The notes beneath the pieces are model-generated. The model was not told the DNA's origin. It did not search any database and worked only from the letters and a program-made list of their open reading frames with translations. A stretch of 64,000 bases of DNA from contig CAJUSA010000003.1 in the NCBI GenBank assembly GCA_910589015.1, positions 124,001 to 188,000 of the forward strand, written 5' to 3'. Positions 6,872 to 14,961 of this stretch are shown piece after piece. This DNA comes from an uncultured Christensenellaceae bacterium. GTDB lineage: Bacteria > Bacillota > Clostridia > Christensenellales > Borkfalkiaceae. The translations under genes were made by a program, and so were the position numbers. Positions within the stretch are counted from its first letter, which is position 1; each line of letters starts with the position of its first letter.

Positions 6872-9240
6872 TGAAACAGGATTTTTCGGTAACGGGCATG
6901 ACGTGCGCCGCCTGCTCGGCAGGGATAGAACGCACGGTAAAAAAACTCGACGGCGTTTCTTCGTGCGAGGTTTCGCTCATGAGCGAGAGCATGCGCGTGG
7001 AATACGACGAATCGCGGCTCGACCGCAAGGCGATCGCCGCGGCGGTCACCGCGCTCGGTTACGGGCTTTACGATCTGGGCAAGACGCCCAAACAGCGCAA
7101 GGGATTTACGCTTTTTTTGCGGTTCTGGCTTTCGCTTGCGTTGCTCGTGCCCGAAATGTATCTTGCCATGGGGCATATGATTTCGGATAAGATCGTGCCG
7201 CACGGCTGGTTCAATTACGGATTTCAGATCGCACTGACGCTTGCTATTTTAGCGATCAACTACCGTTTCTTCACGAGCGGCGTGCGCGCGGTCGTAAAAC
7301 GCGTGCCGAATATGGATACGCTCGTCGCGCTGGGTGCAGGCGTTTCCTTCCTCTATTCGTTCGTCATCGTCTGTATGGGCAAGGGCGGCATGCTCTATTT
7401 CGAATCGGCGGCGATGATCGTCACGCTCGTGTGCCTCGGCAAGTGGTTGGAAGATAAGAGCAAGCGCAAAACGGGCAGAGAGGTGGAAAAACTGTTGACG
7501 CTCGCGCCCGATACCGTGACCGTCGAACGCGACGGCACGACGAAAACGGTGTCGCTTTCCGAAGTCGAAGAGGGCGATCTCGTGATCGTCAAAGCGGGCG
7601 AGGCGATTGCCGTCGACGGTGTTGTGACCGAAGGACATGCGTTTGCCGATCAGTCCGCCGTCACGGGCGAAAGTCTGCCTGTCGAACTGAGTGCGGGGTG
7701 CAAAGCGGTGAGCGCCTCTGTCGTAAAGAGCGGGTATCTGAAAATCCGTGCCGAGCGTGTGGGCGAAGAAACCTTGCTTGCGGGCATCGTGCGCATGGTA
7801 AAAACGGCGGGCGGCAGCAAGGCTCCCATTCAAAAACTTGCCGATAAAATTTCGGCGGTGTTCGTGCCCGTCGTGCTGGCGATCGCCCTTGTGACCTTCG
7901 TCGTCTGGATAAGCGTCACGCGCGATCTTGCAACGGCGTTCAATTACGGCGTCAGCGTCATCGTCATTTCCTGCCCCTGTGCGCTGGGTCTTGCAACGCC
8001 CGTCGCCGTGATGGCGGCAACGGGACGGGGCGCGGCGCGCGGCGTGCTCTATAAAAACGCCGAGGCTTTGCAGCGCGCGGCAGGCGTAAACGCCGTGCTA
8101 CTCGATAAAACGGCGACGATCACGCGGGGAACGCCCGCCGTCGTACTCTTCGAGGGTGACGATCGGGCGAAAGCGATTGCATACGCGCTCGAAACCAAAC
8201 TCAATCACCCGCTCGCGCAGTGCATTACGGCGTTCTGCGGCAGCGGATCGCAAGCCGACGAAGTGGAATATCTGACGGGCTTGGGCGCGAAGGGGCGCGT
8301 GGACGGCAAAACTTATTATTTGGGGAATAACCGTCTGTTAAAGGAATACGGCGTGCCCTTCGACGAAGAGCGGTTTGCGGCGCTCTCGGGCGAGGGAAAG
8401 AGCGTTTTATATCTCACCGACGGCAAGAGCGTTTTGGGGTTGTTTGCGCTCGCCGATACGTTAAAAGAGGAAAGCGCCGCGACGGTGCGCACGCTGCACG
8501 ACATGAAGATGCAGGTCGGGCTGTTGACGGGCGATAACGCCGCATGCGCCGCATATATCGCCAAACAGGCGGGCATCGACGGGGTGCGCGCGGAAGTGTT
8601 GCCCGAGGATAAACTGCTTGCCGTGCAGGAACGCCGGAAAGAAGGGTTCGTCGTGGCGATGGTGGGCGACGGCATTAACGATTCCCCCGCGCTCAAAGAG
8701 GCAGACGTGGGTATTGCCATGGGCAACGGAACGGACGTTGCGATCGAGAGCGCCGACGTTGTGCTGGTGCGCGGCGAACTGGCTTCGCTTACCGACTGCT
8801 TTTTGCTGGCACGGCGGACGATGCGCATAATCAAGCAAAATCTGTTCTGGGCGTTTTTCTATAACTGCGTCTGCATTCCGTTGGCGGCGGGGGCGCTGGC
8901 GTTTCTCGGCGTGTCGCTCAATCCCATGATTGCGGCGGGCGCGATGAGTCTGTCGTCGCTCTTTGTGGTGGGGAATGCACTGCGACTGACCGTATATTTG
9001 AAAAAGAAACAAGAAAAAGGAGATAAAACCATGAAACGAACGTTGAAAATCGAAGGTATGATGTGCATGCATTGCGTAAAACACGTCGGCGACGCGCTCA
9101 AAAGCGTTGCGGGCGTGGAAAACGCGGAAGTCAACCTCAAAAAGAAACGCGCCGTTGTAGCGTGCGCCGAAGGGGTTTCCGACGAGGCGTTGATCGCCGC
9201 CGTGACCGCCGCGGGCTACGAAGCGACGGCAGCCGAATAA
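6871..9240 (+). CDS. copA: Cu(I)-exporting P1B-type ATPase with C-terminal CopZ-like domain
   Basis: Exports Cu(I) across the cytoplasmic membrane at the expense of ATP. Domain order over 789 residues: N-terminal heavy-metal-associated domain with GMTCAAC; transmembrane helices; actuator with TGES; CPC metal site in SCPCALG; phosphorylation loop; nucleotide domain with the NHPLA (HP) motif; TGDN; GDGINDSP; last helices with YN and MxxSS metal residues; then a second HMA domain from Met721 with GMMCMHC. The phosphorylation motif reads DKTATIT instead of the near-universal DKTGT[IL]T. The C-terminal HMA domain resembles a free CopZ chaperone and has its own internal ribosome binding site. Confidence 0.95.
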   Translation: MKQDFSVTGMTCAACSAGIERTVKKLDGVSSCEVSLMSESMRVEYDESRLDRKAIAAAVTALGYGLYDLGKTPKQRKGFTLFLRFWLSLALLVPEMYLAMGHMISDKIVPHGWFNYGFQIALTLAILAINYRFFTSGVRAVVKRVPNMDTLVALGAGVSFLYSFVIVCMGKGGMLYFESAAMIVTLVCLGKWLEDKSKRKTGREVEKLLTLAPDTVTVERDGTTKTVSLSEVEEGDLVIVKAGEAIAVDGVVTEGHAFADQSAVTGESLPVELSAGCKAVSASVVKSGYLKIRAERVGEETLLAGIVRMVKTAGGSKAPIQKLADKISAVFVPVVLAIALVTFVVWISVTRDLATAFNYGVSVIVISCPCALGLATPVAVMAATGRGAARGVLYKNAEALQRAAGVNAVLLDKTATITRGTPAVVLFEGDDRAKAIAYALETKLNHPLAQCITAFCGSGSQADEVEYLTGLGAKGRVDGKTYYLGNNRLLKEYGVPFDEERFAALSGEGKSVLYLTDGKSVLGLFALADTLKEESAATVRTLHDMKMQVGLLTGDNAACAAYIAKQAGIDGVRAEVLPEDKLLAVQERRKEGFVVAMVGDGINDSPALKEADVGIAMGNGTDVAIESADVVLVRGELASLTDCFLLARRTMRIIKQNLFWAFFYNCVCIPLAAGALAFLGVSLNPMIAAGAMSLSSLFVVGNALRLTVYLKKKQEKGDKTMKRTLKIEGMMCMHCVKHVGDALKSVAGVENAEVNLKKKRAVVACAEGVSDEALIAAVTAAGYEATAAE
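9031..9240 (+). CDS. copZ: Possible separately translated CopZ chaperone inside the copA frame
   Basis: In-frame ATG at 9031 is preceded by AAGGAG (9017-9022) with an 8-base spacer, as good as any start in the window. Initiation here would give a 69-residue HMA protein (MKRTLKIEGMMCMHC...) of exactly CopZ length, with the Cu(I)-binding MxCxxC pair. The sequence just before it is lysine-rich (KKKQEKGDK), as expected for a linker or for a former gene end. A former separate copZ whose upstream stop was lost is one explanation. Internal initiation is not proven. Confidence 0.45.
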   Translation: MKRTLKIEGMMCMHCVKHVGDALKSVAGVENAEVNLKKKRAVVACAEGVSDEALIAAVTAAGYEATAAE

Positions 9241-9243
9241 AAA

Positions 9244-9270
9244 AACAGCCGGTTCAACCGGCTGTTTTTT
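9244..9270. terminator. Bidirectional terminator between copA and DUF4363 gene
   Basis: Perfect stem AACAGCCGG/CCGGCTGTT with loop TTCAA, A-run on the left and T-run on the right. It can serve copA on the plus strand and the convergent DUF4363 gene on the minus strand. Confidence 0.88.
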
Positions 9271-9271
9271 C

Positions 9272-9649
9272 TTAAAAAATGTTTTCGAGGTGGGGCAGGT
9301 ATGTGCCGGGCAGGCATTCCGTCAGGTGCGACATGATCTCGACTTTGGCAAGCGCGAGCGCATATTCGCCTTCGGAAACAAGGCGCACCGTTTCCGACAT
9401 ATAGTCGTCGATCCGCGCCACGTCGTTATGCGGGATCCACACATGCAAACTTTTTTTGCGTTCTTCCCACGAGGTCTGCACGGCTTTCGCGTCCTCGCCG
9501 TTCGCCGTTTCCTCTTCTAATTTACGCGTGAGCGTTATGAGTTCTTCCTGAAATCCGTTGAAATTATTTTTCAGGATCGCCCATTCGCAGAGTGCGCCGC
9601 AGGCGAGCAACAATGCCGCGACGCAGATGCAAACAATCGATTTTACCAT
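9272..9649 (-). CDS. DUF4363 family membrane-anchored protein
   Basis: A 125-residue protein with one N-terminal hydrophobic segment (residues ~4-22) followed by a mainly helical, charged extracytoplasmic domain. Pattern and partner gene match the DUF4363 family of Clostridia, which is commonly found next to DUF421 proteins. Its ATG lies inside the end of the DUF421 gene with GGAGG upstream, so the two are translationally coupled. Biochemical function is unknown. Confidence 0.75.
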   Translation of the reverse strand: MVKSIVCICVAALLLACGALCEWAILKNNFNGFQEELITLTRKLEEETANGEDAKAVQTSWEERKKSLHVWIPHNDVARIDDYMSETVRLVSEGEYALALAKVEIMSHLTECLPGTYLPHLENIF

Positions 9650-10332
9650 GTTTTTCCTCCGGGGTATTCCACGTTGAGCGTGCGGAATTTTTCACCCTTC
9701 ACTTGTAAATAGAGCTTGCCCGTGCCGTCGGCGGTAAGAACGAGCACGTCTTTGGTCTTTTTGACCTTGTTATCCTTTAATATCTCTTCGAAAAAGCTCT
9801 GTTGCAAGCCCGTTATTTCTAAGTTTTTCTTGTCGAATTTGCCGTTGTCGATCATGACGATGGGCAAAGAGGGTTGCATGCTCTCGTAATTCTCTTTGGG
9901 CAGCGCAGAAAAGGTTCCGTTTGCCTCGTAAAGCGCGTAGTCGATGCAATCGAGCGAAAAGTATCCCGCCGAGCGCAGCGACTCGATGAGGTCGGAAACG
10001 TCGAGATTGTTGCGTTTGAGCTGATAATCGTCGATGCCGTTTTTGTTGATCACGACGCTCGGCTTGCCGCTGATAAGCGATTTCGTCGGCTTGAATTTCA
10101 GATCCATCAACGTCATCAGTTCGTGCAGCACATAGATCGTGACGACCGAAATGATGCCGTACAAAAGGGGAATCGAGCTGTCTGCCATGGGAATGCAGGC
10201 AAGCTCTGCAATGAGCAACGTTATAACAAGCTCGAAGGGCTGCATTTCGCCGATCTGGCGTTTGCCCATGAGCCGCATGATGATAAGCAGCACGAGAAAA
10301 ATGATTGCCGTGCGAATCATGACGAGTACCAT
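9643..10332 (-). CDS. DUF421 (YetF-type) membrane protein
   Basis: A 229-residue protein with three N-terminal membrane helices (residues ~1-85, including the GKRQIGEMQPFELVITLLIAELA signature region of DUF421) and a cytoplasmic alpha/beta domain. The start at 10332 lacks a clear Shine-Dalgarno; Met5 is an alternative. In Bacillus, DUF421 proteins (YetF, YdfS, 2Duf) have been linked to spore membrane properties, which is interesting beside the SpoVM candidate, but this assignment is inference. It is transcribed away from the THF riboswitch. Confidence 0.85.
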   Translation of the reverse strand: MVLVMIRTAIIFLVLLIIMRLMGKRQIGEMQPFELVITLLIAELACIPMADSSIPLLYGIISVVTIYVLHELMTLMDLKFKPTKSLISGKPSVVINKNGIDDYQLKRNNLDVSDLIESLRSAGYFSLDCIDYALYEANGTFSALPKENYESMQPSLPIVMIDNGKFDKKNLEITGLQQSFFEEILKDNKVKKTKDVLVLTADGTGKLYLQVKGEKFRTLNVEYPGGKTW

Positions 10333-10374
10333 AAAAAAAGAATGTGAAATTTTTCGAAAAGTATGTTATTTTTC

Positions 10375-10403
10375 TTGCATAATTTTTGCGTTCCGCTTAT
10401 AAT
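10375..10403 (+). promoter_or_regulatory. Promoter of the folate riboswitch-folT unit
   Basis: -35 TTGCAT at 10375-10380, 17-bp spacer, -10 TATAAT at 10398-10403. Predicted transcription start is close to 10410, which is the first base of the riboswitch aptamer. Confidence 0.8.
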
Positions 10404-10407
10404 AATT

Positions 10408-10500
10408 TATGAAGAGTAGCCAAGGCGCGTAAAGTGTTGCGAAACGGGACGTTGTTCGCAAACGAAAGAGCGGGAAAATTTTTGCATTCCGCGCTCTGCG
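10408..10500 (+). ncRNA. Tetrahydrofolate (THF) riboswitch aptamer
   Basis: The leader matches the THF riboswitch class: GAAGAGTAG, then GCGTAAAGTG, GGGACGTTG, ACGAAAGAGCGGG, and closing GCATTCCGCGCTCT that pairs back to AGAG near the 5' end. These blocks line up in order with the known aptamer (GGAGAGTAG, GCGTTAAGTG, GGGATG, GAGCGCGG, TTGCATCCGCTCC). The downstream gene is an ECF S component, the commonest THF-riboswitch target (folT). Binding of reduced folate should lower transporter expression. Confidence 0.85.
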
Positions 10501-10555
10501 GTGCCGCGGCGCGTCCGCTCGATTTGCGCTTGTGCACGGCGCACACTTTTTGCGG

Positions 10556-10580
10556 ACCTCTCAACTTCGGGAGGTTTTTT
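10556..10580 (+). terminator. Riboswitch expression platform: terminator/SD-sequestering hairpin
   Basis: ACCTC at 10556-10560 pairs with GAGGT at 10571-10575, followed by six T residues. The right arm contains GGGAGG (10569-10574), which is the ribosome binding site of the ATG at 10584. One hairpin could thus stop transcription and also hide the SD. Which mechanism dominates cannot be decided from sequence. Confidence 0.65.
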
Positions 10581-10583
10581 ATT

Positions 10584-11243
10584 ATGTCTCAAACAGTGGA
10601 ACGGCAGTATCCGTTCTGGCAGCGTTTGCTCTTTTCGGAAATGCTGCTCGAAAAAACGCGTGCAAAGCGTGTCGCTTATATCGGTCTTATGACGGCGCTA
10701 TGCATCGTAGCAAACATGTTTTTGGAAGTCAAATTTGCCGACGTGCAGTTTTCGGTCACGATCTTCATTTCGATGCTGACGGGCATGATGATCGGCCCCA
10801 TGTACGGGTTCTGCGCCGTATTTTTAGGCGATCTTATCGGGTTTATCTACAACAGCTGGGGCTTTTTATACATGCCCTGGGTCGGGCTGTCGGTTTCGTT
10901 CATGGCGCTTTTTTCGGGGCTGATCGTGAACGGGATCAAACTGAACGTGAAGGGCGGGCTTTATATTAAACTTGCCCTTGCCTGTCTCGTTGCGTTTTTT
11001 GCGTGCACCGTTGCGATCAACAGCACGGGGTTCTATTTCTACAATAAAGCCGCGGGTTTTTCGACGGCGGTGGTCGAATACGTCGAAAGCCGTTTCGGCA
11101 CGGGCGTGAGCTTTTTCGGTTATTGCTGTTATCGTTTGCTGTTCAAAGGGCAGATATTTAACAGTATATTTAACTTTGCGCTCGTCTTTCTCGCGGTGCC
11201 CGTGCTCAATGCGGTAAAACCGCTCGGCGTAAAAATAAAATAA
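10584..11243 (+). CDS. folT: ECF transporter S component, folate family
   Basis: A 219-residue integral membrane protein with about six hydrophobic helices and the ECF S-component pattern (MTALCIVANMFL..., GMMIGPMYGFCAVFLGDLIGF). It would capture folate outside and work with the shared EcfA-EcfA'-EcfT module, not encoded here. Folate specificity is inferred from the THF riboswitch in front. The start is the ATG at 10584 because GGGAGG lies 9 bases upstream and because the region before it is the riboswitch, although the frame stays open further upstream. Confidence 0.85.
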   Translation: MSQTVERQYPFWQRLLFSEMLLEKTRAKRVAYIGLMTALCIVANMFLEVKFADVQFSVTIFISMLTGMMIGPMYGFCAVFLGDLIGFIYNSWGFLYMPWVGLSVSFMALFSGLIVNGIKLNVKGGLYIKLALACLVAFFACTVAINSTGFYFYNKAAGFSTAVVEYVESRFGTGVSFFGYCCYRLLFKGQIFNSIFNFALVFLAVPVLNAVKPLGVKIK

Positions 11244-11260
11244 ATATCCGAAAAAATCTT

Positions 11261-11297
11261 ACAAGTCAACCGCTTGCGGTTGACTTGTTTTGGTTTT
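11261..11297 (+). terminator. Terminator after folT
   Basis: 12-bp stem ACAAGTCAACCG/CGGTTGACTTGT with loop CTTG, followed by TTTGGTTTT. The right arm overlaps the -35 box of the lgt promoter. Confidence 0.8.
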
Positions 11298-11308
11298 CGG
11301 GGTATAAT
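11280..11308 (+). promoter_or_regulatory. lgt promoter embedded in the preceding terminator
   Basis: TTGACT at 11280-11285, 17-bp spacer, TATAAT at 11303-11308. The -35 box is part of the right arm of the folT terminator stem, an economical overlap of stop and start signals. Confidence 0.8.
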
Positions 11309-11339
11309 GATTGCAACAGAATGGGAGGAAAGCGAAAAT

Positions 11340-12356
11340 ATGCTCACAAATCTGTTAAATCCTTTGTTCGGCGTAGCCGACGACAGAGGGATTTATATTT
11401 TCGGATTGGAAATATATTATTATGCGTTCTGTATCGTGGGGGCGATGATCGCGGCGGCGCTTTTGTCGGCGCTCTTGATGAAACGGCGGAACATGTCGAC
11501 CGATTTCGTGTTTACGATTTTCCTCGTCTGCATTCCCACGGCGATTGTCGGCGCAAGACTGTTTTCCGTTCTGACCGACGGCAGCGGCATTCAGAACTTT
11601 TTTGCGTTCCGCGACGGCGGACTTTCCATCACGGGCGGCGTGATCGGGGGCGTTCTTGCGGGGTTTCTCGTCTGCAAGATCCGCAAAATGGAATTTTTAC
11701 GCGTTGCCGACTGTATCGTGCTCAATATCCTCTTTGCAATGGTCATCGGGCGCTGGGGGAACTTCTTTAACGCCGAAGTCTACGGCGGCACGGTGACAAA
11801 TCCCGATTGGCAATGGTTTCCCTTCGCCGTGCCCGTCAGCCCGAACCCGAATTTACACGGAATCGGTTCGTTTTCCGATCCGAACGCCGTATGGCATTAC
11901 GCCTTTTTCTTTTACGAAGGGTGCATCAATTTAGTCGGTTGGGCGATTCTCTTTACCTTTACCTGGTTTCGTAAGAAAAAACCCAACGGCATTCCCACGT
12001 TTTTGACCTTCGTATGGTTCGGCGTGGTGCGCATGATCATGGAACCGTTGCGCGATCCTTCGTATATTCTGAACGCGCACGGCGTTCCCTGGTCGTTCGT
12101 GTTCGCCGTTCTCATCTGGTCGGGCGGGCTTGCCGCGGTTTTGGTGCTGTTGCTCGTCAATCATTACAAAGAGGGCGCGCTGATCGGCAGCGCAAAGGGC
12201 GACCCATGCGGCATTACGAATTATATGACGCCTTATAAGGACGATAAGCCCTATTTCAGTAAAATCAATATGTTCGGCAAGAACTATCCGCCGAAACCGC
12301 CCAAAGAGGATAAGAAAAAAAACTCAGAACAGTCCGAAGAGAATAAGAAGGAATAG
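11340..12356 (+). CDS. lgt: Prolipoprotein diacylglyceryl transferase
   Basis: Attaches diacylglycerol to the lipobox cysteine of lipoproteins at the membrane. Contains the family signature GRWGNFFNAEVYG (catalytic Arg region) and VVRMIMEPLRDPSY near the C-terminal helices. About seven membrane segments. The C-terminal ~55 residues after the last helix are hydrophilic and Lys/Pro-rich, longer than in typical Lgt (338 versus ~280 residues). Start chosen at 11340 because GGGAGG is well placed. It serves the many lipoproteins of the glycan locus in this window. Confidence 0.95.
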   Translation: MLTNLLNPLFGVADDRGIYIFGLEIYYYAFCIVGAMIAAALLSALLMKRRNMSTDFVFTIFLVCIPTAIVGARLFSVLTDGSGIQNFFAFRDGGLSITGGVIGGVLAGFLVCKIRKMEFLRVADCIVLNILFAMVIGRWGNFFNAEVYGGTVTNPDWQWFPFAVPVSPNPNLHGIGSFSDPNAVWHYAFFFYEGCINLVGWAILFTFTWFRKKKPNGIPTFLTFVWFGVVRMIMEPLRDPSYILNAHGVPWSFVFAVLIWSGGLAAVLVLLLVNHYKEGALIGSAKGDPCGITNYMTPYKDDKPYFSKINMFGKNYPPKPPKEDKKKNSEQSEENKKE

Positions 12357-12403
12357 GGCACGCAACGGCACCTTATCAAAATATATTTCGAAAAGAAGGC
12401 ATT

Positions 12404-13825
12404 ATGCGTAATTTATCGTTACTTACCGACCTCTATCAGATGACGATGGGGCAGGGCTATTACAACGAAGGCAAGCACGAACAGACGGCGGTGTTCGACG
12501 TGTTTTTCCGCCCGAACAAGCTCATTACTTATTCGGTTGCCGCAGGCATGGAACAGGCGCTCGAATATCTCGAAAACCTGCATTTCGAGGAAGAAGAAAT
12601 CGCCTATCTGCGTTCGCTCGGCATCTTTAACGAAGGATATCTGAACTATCTTAAAAATCTGCGTTTTATGGGCGACGTGTTTTCCGTCCGCGAAGGGGAA
12701 ATCGTCTTTCCCTACGAGCCGATCTTCACCGTGCGCGCACCCATGGCGCAGGCTCAGCTCGTCGAAACGGCTTTGCTTACATTTATTAACCATCAGACGC
12801 TGATCGCGAGTAAGTCCGCGAAGATCTGCGCCGCCGCGGGCGGGGGCGTGATGGAATTTGGTCTTCGCCGCGCGCAGGGCGCCGACGCGGGCATTTACGG
12901 CGCGCGCGCCGCCATGATCGGCGGTTGCGTGGGCACGAGCAACGTCTATGCGGGCAAGCTCTTCAATGTTCCCGTATCGGGCACCATGGCGCATAGCTGG
13001 GTGATGAACTTCGCAAGCGAGGAAGAGGCGTTCCGCGCGTATGCAAAGAGCTTTCCCGATAGCTGTCTGCTGCTCGTCGATACCTACGACACCCTGCGCA
13101 GCGGTATGCCCAACGCCATTAAGATTTTCAAAGAACTGCGTGCGGCGGGGCATAAGCCCGTCGGGATCCGCATCGATTCGGGCGATTTGGCCTATCTGAC
13201 GAAGAAGGCGCGCAAGATGCTCGACGAGGCGGGATTTCCCGATACGATCATCTGCGCCTCGGGCGATTTAGACGAATATTCCATTCGTTCCTTAAAGGAA
13301 CAGGGGGCGAAGATCAACAGTTGGGGCGTGGGTACGAAACTCATTACGAGCGCCGATCTGCCCGCGCTGGGGGGCGTGTATAAACTCGCCGCCATCTATA
13401 AGGACGGAATGGAAGTCCCCAAAATCAAACTTTCCGATACGACCGAAAAGATCACGAACCCTTCGTTCAAGGAAGTGTACCGCATTTACGACAACAAGAC
13501 GGGCAAGGCGGTCGCCGATTATATCGTTCGCGCCGACGAAAAGGTCGACGAGAGCAAACCGCTCGAACTTTTCCACCCCACGGAAACCTGGAAACGCATG
13601 ACCGTGACCGATTTCACCGCGCGCAAACTGCGCGTGCAGATGATGGATCACGGCAAACGCGTCTATCCCGAACAGCCGTTAAGCGAGATCGCCGCTTATT
13701 TCAAAAAAGAATACGCTTTGTTTTGGGAAGAGTATACGAGGCAGGATATGCCGCATATCTATAAAGTGGATTTATCGCTTGCGCTGTATGAGCTAAAAAA
13801 GAAGATGGTGGAAGAATATAAATAA
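12404..13825 (+). CDS. pncB: Nicotinate phosphoribosyltransferase
   Basis: Converts nicotinate plus PRPP to nicotinate mononucleotide for NAD salvage. At 473 residues the length fits the Gram-positive type. The start LLTDLYQMTMGQGYY is characteristic. Further hallmarks are EFGLRRAQGADAG, the GTMAHSWVM active-site loop with the catalytic His, and GIRIDSGDLAYL. Preceded by AGAAGGC. It follows lgt by 47 bases without a visible terminator, so read-through from the lgt promoter is likely. Confidence 0.96.
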   Translation: MRNLSLLTDLYQMTMGQGYYNEGKHEQTAVFDVFFRPNKLITYSVAAGMEQALEYLENLHFEEEEIAYLRSLGIFNEGYLNYLKNLRFMGDVFSVREGEIVFPYEPIFTVRAPMAQAQLVETALLTFINHQTLIASKSAKICAAAGGGVMEFGLRRAQGADAGIYGARAAMIGGCVGTSNVYAGKLFNVPVSGTMAHSWVMNFASEEEAFRAYAKSFPDSCLLLVDTYDTLRSGMPNAIKIFKELRAAGHKPVGIRIDSGDLAYLTKKARKMLDEAGFPDTIICASGDLDEYSIRSLKEQGAKINSWGVGTKLITSADLPALGGVYKLAAIYKDGMEVPKIKLSDTTEKITNPSFKEVYRIYDNKTGKAVADYIVRADEKVDESKPLELFHPTETWKRMTVTDFTARKLRVQMMDHGKRVYPEQPLSEIAAYFKKEYALFWEEYTRQDMPHIYKVDLSLALYELKKKMVEEYK

Positions 13826-13876
13826 CGCTTTCACGCAGGTTCGTTGCGCGCCGTGACGTTGGAAAGGGGAAACCGA

Positions 13877-14359
13877 ATGTTTGGATTGTATTCGAAAAAG
13901 GATATGCGGAAACTTGCCGTCCGTCTGAAAGAAGAGTATACCGCCGCGCTGAATGCGCAGCGCGCCGCCGTGCGCGAGCTCAAAGAGCAGAACCGCACGC
14001 TTTCCGCCCGCGTTGCCGAGCTGGAAAACGAACGGCAGGAAGTGGCGGGGGCGATGTTGCGCGTCGAACGCGAAGGGGCGCGGCTCAAAAAAGAGAACGA
14101 GAGCGCGGGCGAAAACGAGCGCAGGGAATTTGCGTTGCTCGCCGAAAAATGCCGCCTGCTCTCCGAGCGGCTGCTTAAAAAGTATCCCGACGAAGAGGAC
14201 AGCGCGGCGTTCGCCGCCTTTAACGACGAACTTTCGGCACGGCTCAGCGGCGTGCAGGAAGAGAGCGGTTTTAACATGGACGACGTCTTGTCGCCCAAAC
14301 AGCCGCTCGATCTGGGGAAACTGTGCCGCGAACTCGGTTTGATGGAGGATGAAGAATGA
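13877..14359 (+). CDS. Coiled-coil protein of unknown function
   Basis: A 160-residue hydrophilic protein with a long predicted coiled coil (residues ~20-85, heptads rich in Ala/Leu/Arg/Glu, for example ARVAELENERQEVAG) and an acidic tail ending MEDEE. No membrane segment. ATG 13877 follows AAAGGGG. The stop overlaps lspA by four bases. The position before lspA-rluD resembles that of DivIVA-type genes, but the N-terminal DivIVA signature is not seen, so no function is assigned. Confidence 0.75.
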   Translation: MFGLYSKKDMRKLAVRLKEEYTAALNAQRAAVRELKEQNRTLSARVAELENERQEVAGAMLRVEREGARLKKENESAGENERREFALLAEKCRLLSERLLKKYPDEEDSAAFAAFNDELSARLSGVQEESGFNMDDVLSPKQPLDLGKLCRELGLMEDEE

Positions 14360-14961
14360 AACGGGACGGCAAACAAGGATCCTCGAAAAAGCTCGTCGCG
14401 CTTGTCGGCGCGCTCATCGCGTGTATCCTGCTCTTTATCGACCTGATCTCGAAGGTGTGGGCGGAAGCCGCGGCGGGCGGACATACCGACGTCCCGCTGA
14501 CGGGGTACTTTCTCAACCTCGTGCGGCTCTATTATACGCATAACCCCGGCATCGCTTACGGGTTGTTCGGCGGGAACGATACGGCGATGGTCGTCGTTAC
14601 GGCGCTCACCGTCGTCATGATCCTTGTGATCGGCGCCGTCTATTTTACGGTGTTCCGCCGCAATACGCCCGTGCGTATCGTGCTGGCGATCATCGAGGCG
14701 GGCGCGGTCGGTAATCTGTTGGACAGGCTTATTTTAGGCTATGTGCGCGATTTTATCGATTTATCGAAAGTCGGGTTCGGGATCGCCAACCTTGCCGATT
14801 TTTATATTGTGCTCGGCGCCGTCGTCCTTGTGTTCATACTGCTCTTTATCGGCGAAGACGCGCTCTTGCCCTTAAAGAAAGAATGGCGCGAAAAAGCCAA
14901 GGAAAAAGACGCGCTCAAAGCCAAAGCGAAAGAGGACGGGAATGACGGTAAAACGCTTTGA
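14356..14961 (+). CDS. lspA: Lipoprotein signal peptidase (signal peptidase II)
   Basis: Aspartyl protease that cleaves signal peptides of diacylglyceryl-modified prolipoproteins in the membrane. Four membrane helices. Catalytic aspartates sit in GNLLDRL and NLADFYIVLG; the NPGIAYGLF motif is conserved in the family. At 201 residues it is somewhat longer than average because of a charged C-terminal tail rich in Lys/Glu/Ala. It overlaps both neighbours and pairs functionally with lgt about 2 kb upstream. Confidence 0.95.
   Translation: MKRDGKQGSSKKLVALVGALIACILLFIDLISKVWAEAAAGGHTDVPLTGYFLNLVRLYYTHNPGIAYGLFGGNDTAMVVVTALTVVMILVIGAVYFTVFRRNTPVRIVLAIIEAGAVGNLLDRLILGYVRDFIDLSKVGFGIANLADFYIVLGAVVLVFILLFIGEDALLPLKKEWREKAKEKDALKAKAKEDGNDGKTL

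Noticed and set aside
10434..10583. Longer N-terminus for folT starting at 10434
   Set aside because: This stretch is the THF riboswitch and its expression platform; GGGAGG directly before 10584 fixes the start there.
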